Positions 1 to 9,899 of a stretch of 64,000 bases of DNA are shown one piece after another. Both the position numbers and the translations under genes were made by a program. The stretch spans positions 728,748 through 792,747 of the forward strand of contig JAMXDE010000028.1 in NCBI GenBank assembly GCA_026770025.1. Direction: 5' to 3'. Position 1 is the stretch's first letter, and each line of letters starts with the position of its first letter. A model generated the notes under the pieces. It did no database searches. It was not told the origin of the DNA and saw only the letters and a program-made list of their open reading frames with translations. This stretch comes from Craspedostauros australis. Its lineage: Eukaryota; Bacillariophyta; Bacillariophyceae; Mastogloiales; Achnanthaceae.

Positions 1-565
1 GTGTAGATGCCCGAAGAGTTGAGGATGCGCGACGTGTCGATGTCACGTGCTTTGGGTGTTGAGTGATAGTGCCAGTTGGTTGGCTTTGGGTGGTGAGGTG
101 TGGTAGTGTTGGTAGGGCTGTCGGTAGTGTGGGTGACAGTCGTGGTGTAGGTTTGTTGTGGTGGTGTGCGTGGTGTTCGTGTGTTTGGGTTGGCGGCCCT
201 TGGTGTGTCGGAATTCGTGGTTGGCGAGGCGAGGTTGGTTCCTGCGTCGTGCGTAGTTGTCTGATTTGTAGAGTCAGCTGGGTATGGTGCGTGTGTGTGT
301 CGTCTGTCGCCGTAAGCGTGGGCGTTGTCTTGGTCGTTGGCGTTGTCGTCGTCGCCGCGCTATTCGTATGGTCGTCTTCAGGACCTTACTCGTTGGCGCT
401 ATCGGCGTTGCGGATGTTGTTGTCGTGGTTGGTCTGCGTGTGTTTCGTGTGTCTCGTTGTTGTTTTTTTTACTGTGATTTTCTCGTGTATTACATACGTT
501 GGTCGATTCTGGACCAGGTGGGGTGAAGAGGTTTCCGATTCCTCCGGTGTCTACCGATCGTTCTC
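1..565. other. G+T-rich spacer, no gene seen
   Basis: No convincing gene. From about 60 to 500 the plus strand is strongly G+T-rich, so the minus strand is C+A-rich. Long open frames here (a Val/Cys/Trp-rich one on plus) are products of that skew. The minus strand reads like the C+A-rich leader seen before the ATPase gene at 5533, so this may be the leader or trailer of a gene beyond the left edge, but no ATG is visible on that strand in the first 60 bases. Confidence 0.4.
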
Positions 566-1522
566 CTACTCCGAAGAATCCATGGCGTCTTTGCTGCCTG
601 TGTTCGTTCCTTCTGGAAGTGGGGATAGGACCGTTGATGGAAACACGATCGTGCCGTCTTCGGCTGTCGCCGGCATCTCGACGTCATGCAGCGCTGTTGG
701 GTCGTTTGCGAACTGATCTGGGCGTGCTACTTTGGCGCGTGTTGTCTTGGACATTGCATGCCCTGCAAACTCGACCTGCTGGTGCAGAGAGATATCCGCG
801 AATGTGGCGAGGGTGTTGGATCCCACTGTGTGGTTGTCGCCCGTCTGGTTTTTCGGGATATTGTCCAGATCGATCTCAATTTTCAAGAGCGGGATGCGTT
901 TGGCACGACCTTCGTCGTCTACGGCCCCTTTCCAGCCCATGTCTTCTGCGAGGACTGAGCTCATCGCCTCGATGTCGGAGTGCAGGACACTCTGCGCGAT
1001 CTCTGTGTATTCGTCCACTTCATCTTCATCAATGCCTGTGACAAAGCCGGTGACCCAGTCTTCCGTGAAGTTATCCGTGTCTGCCCAACCTGACGGGGTG
1101 AACCAGTGATGGAAGTTTCCGCCAAGAAGCTTGAGGCACAAGAATGGGAGTTTAGAGATCACCTCCTGTGCTTCAACCTGTCGTTCCTCGTGGTAGACGA
1201 AGTTGGTGCGGAACGGGTCGACTCTGTCGGTGTCAACTGATACAAAGAGGGCGTATTCCGGATTCGCAAACGACCGGAAATTCATGATCACCTCTCGAAG
1301 GGAGACGAGGTACACTGACATGGGTACGTCGAGCTCTTGTACCGATTCCACCCCTTGGGTGAGCATTTTTGCTTCGAAGCGGTGCTGTGCTTTTGCCATG
1401 TACTCTAATCCGAGCAGCTTCTTTGGGGAGGGCACGAATCGTGGATCGAGGGTGTCCGGCATGAATCGTAGTTGCTTGCCCAAGACCAGGTTGGCGCCTT
1501 TCGCATTGAAGATGCGTTTCAT
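566..1522 (-). CDS. Hypothetical protein, C-terminal part of a TGA-split reading frame
   Basis: 318 codons from an ATG at 1522 to a TAG at 566-568. I do not recognise the family. The protein is mixed hydrophilic with an acidic stretch (IDEDEVDEYTE), no signal peptide and no membrane segment. It lies in exactly the same frame as the 436-codon frame upstream (1529-2839). Only one TGA (1529-1531) and two sense codons separate them, so it is probably the C-terminal 40% of one ~757-codon protein and not a separate gene. Composition is uniform across the stop and both halves are otherwise open, which is unlikely by chance. Whether it is translated by readthrough, by internal initiation at Met 1522, or is a single-mutation pseudogene cannot be told from sequence. 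Confidence 0.55.
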   Translation of the reverse strand: MKRIFNAKGANLVLGKQLRFMPDTLDPRFVPSPKKLLGLEYMAKAQHRFEAKMLTQGVESVQELDVPMSVYLVSLREVIMNFRSFANPEYALFVSVDTDRVDPFRTNFVYHEERQVEAQEVISKLPFLCLKLLGGNFHHWFTPSGWADTDNFTEDWVTGFVTGIDEDEVDEYTEIAQSVLHSDIEAMSSVLAEDMGWKGAVDDEGRAKRIPLLKIEIDLDNIPKNQTGDNHTVGSNTLATFADISLHQQVEFAGHAMSKTTRAKVARPDQFANDPTALHDVEMPATAEDGTIVFPSTVLSPLPEGTNTGSKDAMDSSE

Positions 1523-1528
1523 CGCGGC

Positions 1529-2839
1529 TCAGCATTCTTTGGCTTTGGAATGTCCACACATAATGTGTGCCGCACGCTGGCGGTCTTTGAATTCTTTCCG
1601 CTTGACTTGTCGGCCTGACTTGAGGCGTATCTCCTTCAATCGTATCTCGATCTCCATCACTCCTTTGACTTTGCTGTGTCCTCCAAGAACCTCCGCCAAA
1701 TCCTTATTGTTGGTTGTGCTATGGCTCCCGAAGAGCCAACCAGCGGAAACGATGGTTTTCTCCTGGATTGCTGAGCGCTTCATGTTGATGCCTTCGTCGA
1801 CAAGGGTGCCGTCATCTTTGAATGATTCGAAGTCCTTCTTGTGTGCCAGTAGGATGCGGGTGAAGATGGTGTTACCTGTTCTTGCGTAGAGGTTCTCCAC
1901 GAACAGCTTGACTGTTTCCCGAGACTCCCATTTCCCGTCTCGCTTCGACCAGGGCCTGGTGGTGCCGTGGTGCCAGGACATGAATTTGGCGTTGGCGTCG
2001 TTTTGAAACACGAAGTCCACAATGACGTTAAGGCTGTCAATTGCTTGCGCTGGCGCTGTCTTGGCTCCGTCGCAAGGGGCCGGGAGTCTGAGGTCCACGA
2101 AGGTCCGGTGAAAGTCGGACAGTACGTTGTTGACCGAATTCCTGGTTTTTTCCGTCGCCTCTCTGCGCAGGTAGAGTGTCTCCTTCGTTTTTTGCTTCTT
2201 CTTTTGCGCCGGGTTGGGTGAGATCGTCTTTTCTCCGTCAAGGTTGTCGATGTCGATCTGCTTGTCCTTCATGAATACCAGACGAGCCGCAACCCATCCA
2301 GCCGATTCGTGAGTCTCCTGCAGCTGCCCGCTCTTCCACATGGACGTGAACAGGTTGTCCGTCTTGATGAGGCGCAGGTAGAGGTCGATGGTGCGCGTGT
2401 TGTACTCCGGCTCCAACTTATGTAAGATCGCTTTCTCGAAGATGTCGACCCATTGATCGGCTTTGACGAGGGGCGGGTTGCCTGCCAGTCCTTTGATGTA
2501 TCTTGCAGCATCGTGGACGGTGTCTCCTTCTCCGAAGAGGGTTACAAAGGGTTGTACCAGGCGCGTAGCGAAGTTGCGTTCCTTGAGCATTTTTCGCCAT
2601 TGCTGCTCCAGCGCGTGACTCCACAGCCAGCCTTCTTTATTGGTTGTGCTGGAGTTTGTCGCGGTGGGTGTGGTTACGCCGGTCATTCCCTCGTCCTCAG
2701 CGACCTGCGGGTCGTTCGGACCTGGGATTTGGACAGGTGGGAGAGGGTACCTCGCCGTAGGCTTGCGCGGTGGCGGTGGGGGAATCGAGGCCATGGTGTC
2801 GGCTTTGTGGCTACGGTCACTTCGTTTTGTTTTCGTCAT
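1529..2839 (-). CDS. Hypothetical protein, N-terminal part of a TGA-split reading frame
   Basis: 436 codons ending at TGA 1529-1531. The first ATG is at 2839. A second ATG at 2794 sits in a much better context (ACCATGG) and begins MASIPPPPPRKPT, so it is the likelier start. Visible features are a Pro-rich N-terminus, a Thr/Ser-rich linker, a Lys-rich patch (QKKKQKTKE) near the middle, and a basic C-terminal region ending in an MCGHSKAKEC stretch whose Cys/His are too few for a recognisable zinc finger. No known domain was recognised. The frame continues after the TGA into the 318-codon frame. A repeated or retroelement-derived gag-like origin is possible but unsupported. Confidence 0.55.
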   Translation of the reverse strand: MTKTKRSDRSHKADTMASIPPPPPRKPTARYPLPPVQIPGPNDPQVAEDEGMTGVTTPTATNSSTTNKEGWLWSHALEQQWRKMLKERNFATRLVQPFVTLFGEGDTVHDAARYIKGLAGNPPLVKADQWVDIFEKAILHKLEPEYNTRTIDLYLRLIKTDNLFTSMWKSGQLQETHESAGWVAARLVFMKDKQIDIDNLDGEKTISPNPAQKKKQKTKETLYLRREATEKTRNSVNNVLSDFHRTFVDLRLPAPCDGAKTAPAQAIDSLNVIVDFVFQNDANAKFMSWHHGTTRPWSKRDGKWESRETVKLFVENLYARTGNTIFTRILLAHKKDFESFKDDGTLVDEGINMKRSAIQEKTIVSAGWLFGSHSTTNNKDLAEVLGGHSKVKGVMEIEIRLKEIRLKSGRQVKRKEFKDRQRAAHIMCGHSKAKEC

Positions 2840-2989
2840 TGTCGACTTTTCGCTCCCAGTACTGGTTTAACGTGCTCTACACAAGATTTTTGTACCAGAT
2901 CTACGTACGTCTTCAACAGGGGAAGGGTCACGAGACTGTCTTGCCAACACGAGTATCGCATCCGTTTTGGTGGGTTGGGCTTCGGTTCC

Positions 2990-3496
2990 TTCCCTGAGGC
3001 ATGTGCTTGGCTTGACAATGAGTGCCCCATTTTTGACAGTGATTTCTTTGTCGATGTTCACATCCTCTTCCAGAACATCTTGGGCCGCATGACAGGCAGC
3101 AGCAACCTCAAGATGCTCACCATCCTCAAGAAGACAGGGATATCATCCTGGAATGTTGGTATAGCGATCGAGCCGTTCGACCATTCCATCCCTTTGTTCT
3201 TCTTATCTCCTGGGGTGAGCTGTCCCGTCAACGCATCCCAACCCTTCTTCGACAAGATCCTGAACTTTGCTGACTGGTCAGTTGCAAACACTGGCTACAA
3301 AGACAAGCTGGAGTTGCATTTGCATGCAATCAGCAATGATTTTGAGCATGCTATCAGAGACCAATACCACTTCACTTCTCAGCACTATGGTCTCATGAAC
3401 TCCGCACTTGGTAGATCCACCAAATGGATTCATTCCTTCATTTGGTTCATCGACGATTACTATTGGTGTTTAATGATGTCGTATCAAGCTTCATGA
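2990..3496 (+). pseudogene. Possible coding remnant of unknown family
   Basis: A plus-strand frame reads through without stops to 3496 and looks protein-like after about 2990: mixed amphipathic sequence with Phe, Trp, Asp and His, including FFDKILNFADWSVANTGYKD. The part of the same frame before 2870 is antisense to the hypothetical gene and should be ignored. There is no start codon I can defend and no family recognised. It could be a fragment of an old gene or retroelement gag, or chance. Confidence 0.25.
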
Positions 3497-3646
3497 CGTC
3501 GATGACGGATTAGGCAAGCACAGGACAGAATGGATGTAAATGCGTACTCACCGCTTCCCCCACAACTCTACAACTAGTGCTATCGTGGATGGACTGTTGG
3601 ATCGTTTCATCGGAACACCTCAAAAAAGACAAAACAATTCGAAATA

Positions 3647-4247
3647 GAGAGGTTTCGCATTGTTGAAATTTCCATCGAGAGAGTCCCGCGAGGGAGTCAT
3701 AACCTGATAGAGACATTTTTCTGGGGGTGGCGAGAAAATCACCCCCTCGCTCGATGGAAGTGATTTCCATTCGTGCTGCACGAATGGAAATCATGTCCAT
3801 CGAGAGAGTGGATTTCCATCGGGAGAGTCCCGGAAAAATGTATCACTTCCACGCGGAGATATACATTCATCCAATCAGAGAACTGATATTGATGTCTACA
3901 AACGCAGTTTTCTCTAGTCACTTTCTTGCTTCGAAAACAATCTAGTACTAGTATTGTCGTAGCTCACAACAGATTTGACAACCATATCCATGCTATCATC
4001 AAATTAGAGGATAACATCAACCATTACAATATTACAGTGTCAAAATCTCTATTTATTGTCCTCCAAAGACTTCCAGGAATAAAATGTCTAGATGCTAATC
4101 AGAGTGGAATCTGAAGCGTGACTAGATGGACTACTTTCAGTCCTTCCAAGAACCAGAAATTCTTGAGAACTCTTGTTGGCACCATGTCGCATGTGACATG
4201 GCGCCTGGGGGCCTCTCGATGGAAATCGCAACAATGCGAAACCTCTC
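3647..4247. mobile_element. Candidate MITE, 601 bp, TIRs with TA target duplication
   Basis: The ends are inverted repeats: gagaggtttcgcattgttg at 3647 onward and its complement ending at 4247. The match runs about 34 bases with two mismatches. A TA dinucleotide flanks both ends (3645-3646 and 4248-4249), the target duplication expected for Tc1/mariner-like elements. There is no transposase. The motif tttccatcgagag or its complement recurs at about 3668, 3750, 3795, 3812 and 4213, partly as an internal hairpin. This is a structural inference; no second copy is present in the window. Confidence 0.55.
3750..3804. repeat. Internal hairpin in the candidate MITE
   Basis: Two 26-base arms (3750-3775 and 3779-3804) are inverted copies with two mismatches around a 3-base loop (ctg). 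The arms contain the same ccatcgag core as the terminal repeats. Confidence 0.7.
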
Positions 4248-4249
4248 TA

Positions 4250-5239
4250 ATGGGAACAAACTCGCTGAAATAGAGAACAGCAATACATTAAGTTGGATCG
4301 ATGTAGTCGGAAGCAAAAGGCTGAAACCCGAAAGAGATCCAAAAGTATGCACATCCATCGGTCCATAAAACTTAAAATCGGACCGAACTAAAGAGATGTA
4401 TTGGCTATTTATTTGTTTTAGACCTACGAGGATTACGAATATTTGCTTGGGTTGGAAATCCCAGGAAAAAAGAAAGGAGGCTCATTTCAAAGTCCGGGTC
4501 GACTTGTCCGTTGTCATAGTACAACGGACAAGAACAACTGTCGGCATGCGAACATGATGCCCAGTGGCACATTTGTCTCTGATGCGTCATCGGGACGCAA
4601 AAAGAGCATTTGTTGCGGCGTGGAGACCGCGTTTGCGAAAATAGTTGACCAATCCCGCTTTTGGTGCCGCTGTTCCATCGAAGTAATCGTACCTCCGGGT
4701 TCAATACCGGCATCATATCACAACTTGAAGGGAGCAAAGTTCTCCCACACGCTCAAGAAGCAGCTTGTGCAGTCGTCGTGACCAATGTGCGCGTCAATGG
4801 AACAACTCGCCAAAGAGGTACAATTGCGTGATGGACAATTACCCTGCCTTGCGGCTTCATTCATGAAAAAGGACCCAACAAAGACAGTAGCAAGAAGGAG
4901 AAGCGAATCAAACCAGACACGCAACGAGCCACCTCGTCTTGCACTGGTTCGTTGACAGCTTCATTGGTCGTGATTGTTGTGTATTGCGACCTTTTGGTCC
5001 TTGTCGTTGCGAGGAAGCAACTCTGTCATGACATTGATGGTTGTTGATGGCTTATCGGCTTCGACATTTCTTCCTTCTGACGTGTGCCGAAGTTGCGTCG
5101 CCACAAACCAGCACACAGGTCATGCATCAAACGCGAGTCCCCCCCTGGGTTTGGTGGAGGTCGCGCCTACGACAGTGGACGCGGGTGGCAACACACAGCC
5201 CCACCCGTCGCCATGTGGCCTTCCTCCCATTTGGGGTGA
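4250..5239. other. Spacer, no gene seen
   Basis: About 1 kb with no frame that looks coding on either strand. The only structure noted is a perfect 12-bp hairpin at 4503-4532. It probably contains the upstream region of the ATPase gene at 5533, but I see no TATA-like element that I would mark. Confidence 0.4.
4503..4532. repeat. Perfect 12-bp inverted repeat
   Basis: Arms cttgtccgttgt (4503-4514) and acaacggacaag (4521-4532) are exact complements around a 6-base loop. It is about 1 kb upstream of the ATPase start, with no known role. Confidence 0.6.
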
Positions 5240-5532
5240 ATGTCGCCCACGCCAACACTGCAACGAAGCGAAGACTTTGAACATGACTTGCACAGAACCA
5301 ACCCCGACCATCGCACATCAGTACCACCAACAACACCAACCAACAACACCCAACACGGAGATCTACTCGAGTCTCCACTTGTACCACACATCGGGTCCTC
5401 ACATTCCACTTTCCAAACCAAAACGGCAGCAGCATAGGTATCAACAGCGGAACCAACACATTTATCTCCATCAGCTCCATCAGCATCGCTGGCGCCTTTG
5501 ACCATACTCCAGGAGTACCAACCAACAGCACC
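5240..5532 (+). promoter_or_regulatory. C+A-rich probable 5' leader of the ATPase gene
   Basis: The 290 bases before the ATG at 5533 are markedly C+A-rich on the sense strand, with repeated accaac/caacacc runs right up to the start codon (context agcaccATGac). Low-G, unstructured sequence fits an untranslated leader. The transcription start is not visible. Confidence 0.35.
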
Positions 5533-8500
5533 ATGACGGACGTCCTTCAACAGAACGACCCATCGAAGATGCATGGACATGAGAACAAACAGCACTGCAA
5601 TCGCCATCGTCAGCATCATCACAAACCGAACTTCTCGTCAGGCCGCGAGTTCTACGATGATGGGTACACGGAGGAGGAGCAGAACGCTGCAGAGCTGCCA
5701 ACCACCATGATTGCGGGATCGGTTCCTGGCCTTTCTACTCACGTGGGAAGGCTTGGCGGTTGCACGGAGGATACCATGGGTGGTGGTCACGTTGATGGCC
5801 AGCACGGTACTGCCAGCGGCGATGACGACGATGAGAGCCCGTCTCCAGCGGCAGGAGTGCCTTCGTCTTCGCCAAATATCTTCTTTGGCATGCAAAAAGA
5901 GCTCAAGAAGCTCCATCAAATCCGAGATTGCATCATCCATGGAACAACCTTCCACAGAAGACAACAGCCCAATGATGACGATGACAATGATGACGATGAG
6001 AACAAGACGACGCCCTTCTCCGGCTCTAACCAGAGTCGTGGCACGAGCACGAAGGAAATGGATACTGCGACGATACCTTCGACAACAGCATCATCGCTGG
6101 GAACGGACCTCGAGAGAGACAAGCTGCTACCGGCAGTGCTGGTCTGGGGAGTCAGTGGAACAGGAAAGTCGCGGCTTGTCGACCAATTCTTGCAAGAGTC
6201 TTGCACTTGCATCCACCATGCGGGAGTTCAAGAAGGCAGCGGGGATGAGACGGGTGAGGCAGGGCGGCCTCCAAGACATGACCTCACATGCTGCTCGTGC
6301 TGCTACGTCCTGCGGGGAAAGTACGATGAGTGCACCGGCGGCAGCGATCCGTTCTCCGCAATTGTGCAAGCACTCAACGACTTCTCCAGACAGCTCCACA
6401 ACGGATCCAAGGAGGAGTTGGAGCGCATGCGTGTCTGTGTGAGGCAGGCATTTGCGTCCGATGAGAAGCTTCAGCAACGACCAAGCACCAACACCAATCC
6501 TTCGAATGTGACGATGAACAAGGCCTCATCGAACATGTCTTGTGACAATAGCACCAGCCATAGACAGCAGCAGCAACAACAACAACATGAAGGCGGCGAT
6601 GAGACTTCCCGAGTATCATCCTCTCTCAGGGCACTGATCTCGGTGATCCCATCCTTGTCCATACTCTTACCTCCAACGGATATGGGGATGAGTATGAGCA
6701 TGAGTATGAGCATGGATAAACAAGGCAGCCACAACACACACGGGAACTCATCCAACGAACTCACCCACGACCGCGGGTCACAAATGGATGATGGCAACGA
6801 CGGTGTGAGCGTATCCGTCGCATCCGCAGTACGCCAACGTCAGACAGCCCAAAGTGCTCCAGGCAAGTCCTTCGACAGTGCATGGAAACAACTGCAGTTC
6901 ATCTTCCAGAAGTTCGTCAAGGCGATCTGCACGCCTCAAAAGCCGGTGTACTTCTTCATCGACGACTTGCAGTGGTCATCGACCGTCAGCTTCGACCTCC
7001 TTGCTGGTCTCATCGCTGATCCAGAGATGCGGAACTTCATGTTCCTCGGTATCATCCGCCAGGAGACCGACCCACACAGCAACGAAGCCATGGAGCTGAC
7101 TGAAGACGCACCACTTCGCACATGCTTCTTGGACGTCCTGTCGGCCAGGAAGCTCGAACAGATCACCATCCACAACCTGTCCCCCAGGAACCTGACGAAG
7201 TTAGTGTCGGAACTGCTGGATCGACCAGCGGAGGATGTGGCCGTCCTCTCCAAGAAGCTGTATGCCAAAACCCAGGGCAACGTGTACTTCACGCTGCAGG
7301 CTTTGGAGGAGCTGGAGCGCAAGAACATCCTCATCTACAGCCGCATCTTCTTCCAGTGGGAATGGAACCTTGGCGACGATGAAGAGCTCCCCGTGAGCGA
7401 CAACATCGTCAGCGCGATCGAATCCAAGCTCAAGGAGCTGCCGGAGCAACTCCAGCTGGTGCTGTCCGTCGCCGCCTACATCCGTGCCAGCTTCGACCTC
7501 CAGACGCTCTGGCTGGTGCTGCAAAACGAGGCCGAGCATGCCGCGGGTGTCTTCTCCACCATGCCGGGACCCAGCAGCAAGGAAGGCGCCCCTGTTTCTC
7601 GAAAGTCATTCCAGGAGCACGCCGTTGCCAAACTGATGGATGCCAACGAAGTCTCTCACCTTCTGGAACAGGCCGTGCTGGAGCGACTCATCCTCAACCC
7701 CATCGGTGGATCGAACTATCGATTCGCTCATGATCGGATCCAGCAGGCCGCCTACGGTATGATCCCGTACGGCGAACAGCGAGAAATGCTGCGGGTGCGC
7801 ATCGGTCACTGCCTACTCGATCACTATCGCGCACTCACGGATGCGAATCAGTCAATATTGGACTCATCTCCGCCGCCAACAAACAACGATACTGACCAGG
7901 CCAACGATGCTGACGGCCTCTTGTTCGTTGCGGCGGACCATCTGAACAGCGTCCAGTGCAAGGACCACATGTTCTCAGTCGTGATGAACTTGGAAGTCGG
8001 CGAGAAGGCCCTGCAAATGGCCGCCCTTGCACCAGCTGCTGGGTACTTGCAAAAGGCCACCAATGCCCTGCGGCGGGTTCAAAATCCTTGGGATGAGCAC
8101 TACTCCGTATGCTTTCGACTGTATTCAGCCAGATCGGCCGTCGAGCTGTCTCTCGGTCACTTCGATGTGGGCTACAAGCTCGGTTACGAAGCCATCGACA
8201 AGGCTCGCAGTCTGGACGAGAAGCTTCCCATCTACCTCTCCATCATGCACAGCCTGGGTCGCGAAAATCGCCACCTTGAAGCATTCAAGATCGGCATCAG
8301 CACAATGCGCCAAATCAAAGAGTTCCCCAAACGCTTCCTTGCCATGCACGCAGTGGCGGGGCTGAGCAAAGTTAAGGCTTACTTCAAAGCCTACACCGAC
8401 GAAGATATCCTGAATCTCCCGCTGATTCAAGACCCGAGGAAGGCCATCACGGTGAAGTTTTGCAATGAAGTCGGCATCCGGGCGCACTTGTGCAAGAGCA

Positions 8501-9888
8501 TGCTCAAATTGGTTGTCAACCACTTTATCTCCATACAGATCACATTTGAATATGGGCTCTCTGTGGAATCAGCCATGGCCATTACGGCATCCGGAATGAT
8601 GGGTCTGGCAACGGGTGATTTCGAGTTCGCCATCCGCTGTGGAGATTTAGCGCACCGTGTCGTTCGCAAGACGAATGGCACGGCAGTAGCTGGCTGGGTC
8701 ACAATGGTCACGTCACTGTATATTGACCCCTACACCGTGCCATTAACCGATATCATCCAGCGTCTCCGCACGGGATACATGATCTCGATGGAGGCAGGCG
8801 AATTTGAAGTCGGTTTCATGAACTGGCAGATCAGCAATGTCTTTGCGTTCTTCGCAGGCTACGAACTCAGGCCCCTGCTCAAAGCAGCAGAAATCACCCA
8901 CGAGCAATACCGGATGTACCGTGTCGAATCCATGATTGGTACGTCCCAAGCGTTCCTCACGTTGTTCCGAGTGCTCTCCGGAGCCGAACCTCCTGACTGG
9001 GACAAGCTGGAAGAACAATCACGAAGAAACCTGAAGAAGGAGAAGCTCGATGGATCTGAGACCTACGAGCTCATTCCGTACTTCCAGACCACACTCATCC
9101 TTGCAGTGTACATGCGACGCCACCACATTGCACAAGGCCTGCTCAAATGCTTCAACTTGGTTTCGAGCGAAGACACTTCTTTACTTACGATTGCGCCGCG
9201 CGAATTCTTCGGTGGTCTGGTCTACGCTAATCTTTACCGCGAGACCGGCAAGAAGAAGCACCTGCGCAAAATGCAGAAGCTCCACAAGCAACTGCGGACC
9301 GTCACAACCGCAAAAGGACCCAACTGCCTTCATTACCCCTTGATTCTAGATGCCGAAGAGCTCGCCATCCGCAAGGGTGGAAGGAAGGTGCGGAGCGTGA
9401 AGAACGCTTACGACAAGGCCATCGCAGTTGCCGCCAGGTCATCTTACATCCAAGACGCTGGTCTCGCTTGCGAGATGGCTGGTGAGTACTTCGTGCTGCA
9501 TGGGCAGAAGGAGCTGGCCACAGAGTACCTTTCTAAGTCGGTGCAGTACTTCAGGGCATGGGATTGCGTCCTGAAGGTCGATGATATCAAGCAGCGGAGG
9601 TCAGAGTACATCAGAGACCTTTCAATGGAGGGTGGTGGCCTCCCAGGCATCCGTTCTCATGGCATCCTTTCTGGTACTGACGGCGACATGATGAAGCACA
9701 CATCGGAGAGAACGAAGATCGATCTGGTGTCAACGTACACCCCCACAAAGTCCCATGTTGCGCACAGTATGAAGAGTGTCAGCCAATCGGCATCAGAAGA
9801 AGCAGACCAAAGCAATAGCCACAGAGTCGAGACAGAGCAGCAGGACATCGATATCGACCACGTTTCTGTGCTGACAGATGCAAGTTAA
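5533..9888 (+). CDS. STAND/AAA-type ATPase with helical-repeat C-terminus
   Basis: An intact single-exon 1451-aa protein. Residues 1-190 are low-complexity (His/Gln/Asp/Ser-rich). A Walker A P-loop GVSGTGKS lies at 206-213 and a Walker B strand VYFFIDDLQW around 471-481, with D477/D478. The two are separated by an unusually long disordered insert holding a poly-Gln run (about 345) and an MSMSMSM repeat (about 385). After Walker B come the conserved GNVYF (about 582) and a winged-helix-like RFAHDRIQQAAY (about 728), as in the AAA_16 ATPase module of bacterial PknK-type kinases and large sensor kinases. Residues about 760-1390 are all-helical and TPR-like, ending in a Ser/acidic tail. Family members usually carry a kinase, GAF/histidine-kinase or cyclase domain; none is seen here, so the protein is probably a nucleotide-switched signalling scaffold. 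No membrane segment or signal peptide is visible, so cytosolic or nuclear. Confidence 0.85.
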   Translation: MTDVLQQNDPSKMHGHENKQHCNRHRQHHHKPNFSSGREFYDDGYTEEEQNAAELPTTMIAGSVPGLSTHVGRLGGCTEDTMGGGHVDGQHGTASGDDDDESPSPAAGVPSSSPNIFFGMQKELKKLHQIRDCIIHGTTFHRRQQPNDDDDNDDDENKTTPFSGSNQSRGTSTKEMDTATIPSTTASSLGTDLERDKLLPAVLVWGVSGTGKSRLVDQFLQESCTCIHHAGVQEGSGDETGEAGRPPRHDLTCCSCCYVLRGKYDECTGGSDPFSAIVQALNDFSRQLHNGSKEELERMRVCVRQAFASDEKLQQRPSTNTNPSNVTMNKASSNMSCDNSTSHRQQQQQQQHEGGDETSRVSSSLRALISVIPSLSILLPPTDMGMSMSMSMSMDKQGSHNTHGNSSNELTHDRGSQMDDGNDGVSVSVASAVRQRQTAQSAPGKSFDSAWKQLQFIFQKFVKAICTPQKPVYFFIDDLQWSSTVSFDLLAGLIADPEMRNFMFLGIIRQETDPHSNEAMELTEDAPLRTCFLDVLSARKLEQITIHNLSPRNLTKLVSELLDRPAEDVAVLSKKLYAKTQGNVYFTLQALEELERKNILIYSRIFFQWEWNLGDDEELPVSDNIVSAIESKLKELPEQLQLVLSVAAYIRASFDLQTLWLVLQNEAEHAAGVFSTMPGPSSKEGAPVSRKSFQEHAVAKLMDANEVSHLLEQAVLERLILNPIGGSNYRFAHDRIQQAAYGMIPYGEQREMLRVRIGHCLLDHYRALTDANQSILDSSPPPTNNDTDQANDADGLLFVAADHLNSVQCKDHMFSVVMNLEVGEKALQMAALAPAAGYLQKATNALRRVQNPWDEHYSVCFRLYSARSAVELSLGHFDVGYKLGYEAIDKARSLDEKLPIYLSIMHSLGRENRHLEAFKIGISTMRQIKEFPKRFLAMHAVAGLSKVKAYFKAYTDEDILNLPLIQDPRKAITVKFCNEVGIRAHLCKSMLKLVVNHFISIQITFEYGLSVESAMAITASGMMGLATGDFEFAIRCGDLAHRVVRKTNGTAVAGWVTMVTSLYIDPYTVPLTDIIQRLRTGYMISMEAGEFEVGFMNWQISNVFAFFAGYELRPLLKAAEITHEQYRMYRVESMIGTSQAFLTLFRVLSGAEPPDWDKLEEQSRRNLKKEKLDGSETYELIPYFQTTLILAVYMRRHHIAQGLLKCFNLVSSEDTSLLTIAPREFFGGLVYANLYRETGKKKHLRKMQKLHKQLRTVTTAKGPNCLHYPLILDAEELAIRKGGRKVRSVKNAYDKAIAVAARSSYIQDAGLACEMAGEYFVLHGQKELATEYLSKSVQYFRAWDCVLKVDDIKQRRSEYIRDLSMEGGGLPGIRSHGILSGTDGDMMKHTSERTKIDLVSTYTPTKSHVAHSMKSVSQSASEEADQSNSHRVETEQQDIDIDHVSVLTDAS

Positions 9889-9893
9889 TATAA

Positions 9894-9899
9894 AATAAA
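9894..9899 (+). terminator. Probable poly(A) signal of the ATPase gene
   Basis: A canonical AATAAA begins 6 bases after the stop codon, in an A+T-rich stretch. Diatom signals are variable and this one is very close to the stop, so its use is an inference. Confidence 0.4.

Noticed and set aside
63-716. 217-codon plus-strand frame rich in Val, Cys and Trp
   Set aside because: Starts at a non-ATG codon, is generated by G+T skew, and overlaps the hypothetical gene's antisense at its end.
1529-1531. Selenocysteine at the in-frame TGA
   Set aside because: No redox motif around the codon and no SECIS-like structure noticed downstream; kept only as something to exclude.
2453-2990. First half of a 347-codon plus-strand frame
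   Set aside because: Antisense to the 436-codon hypothetical gene; only the part after about 2990 looks independently protein-like.
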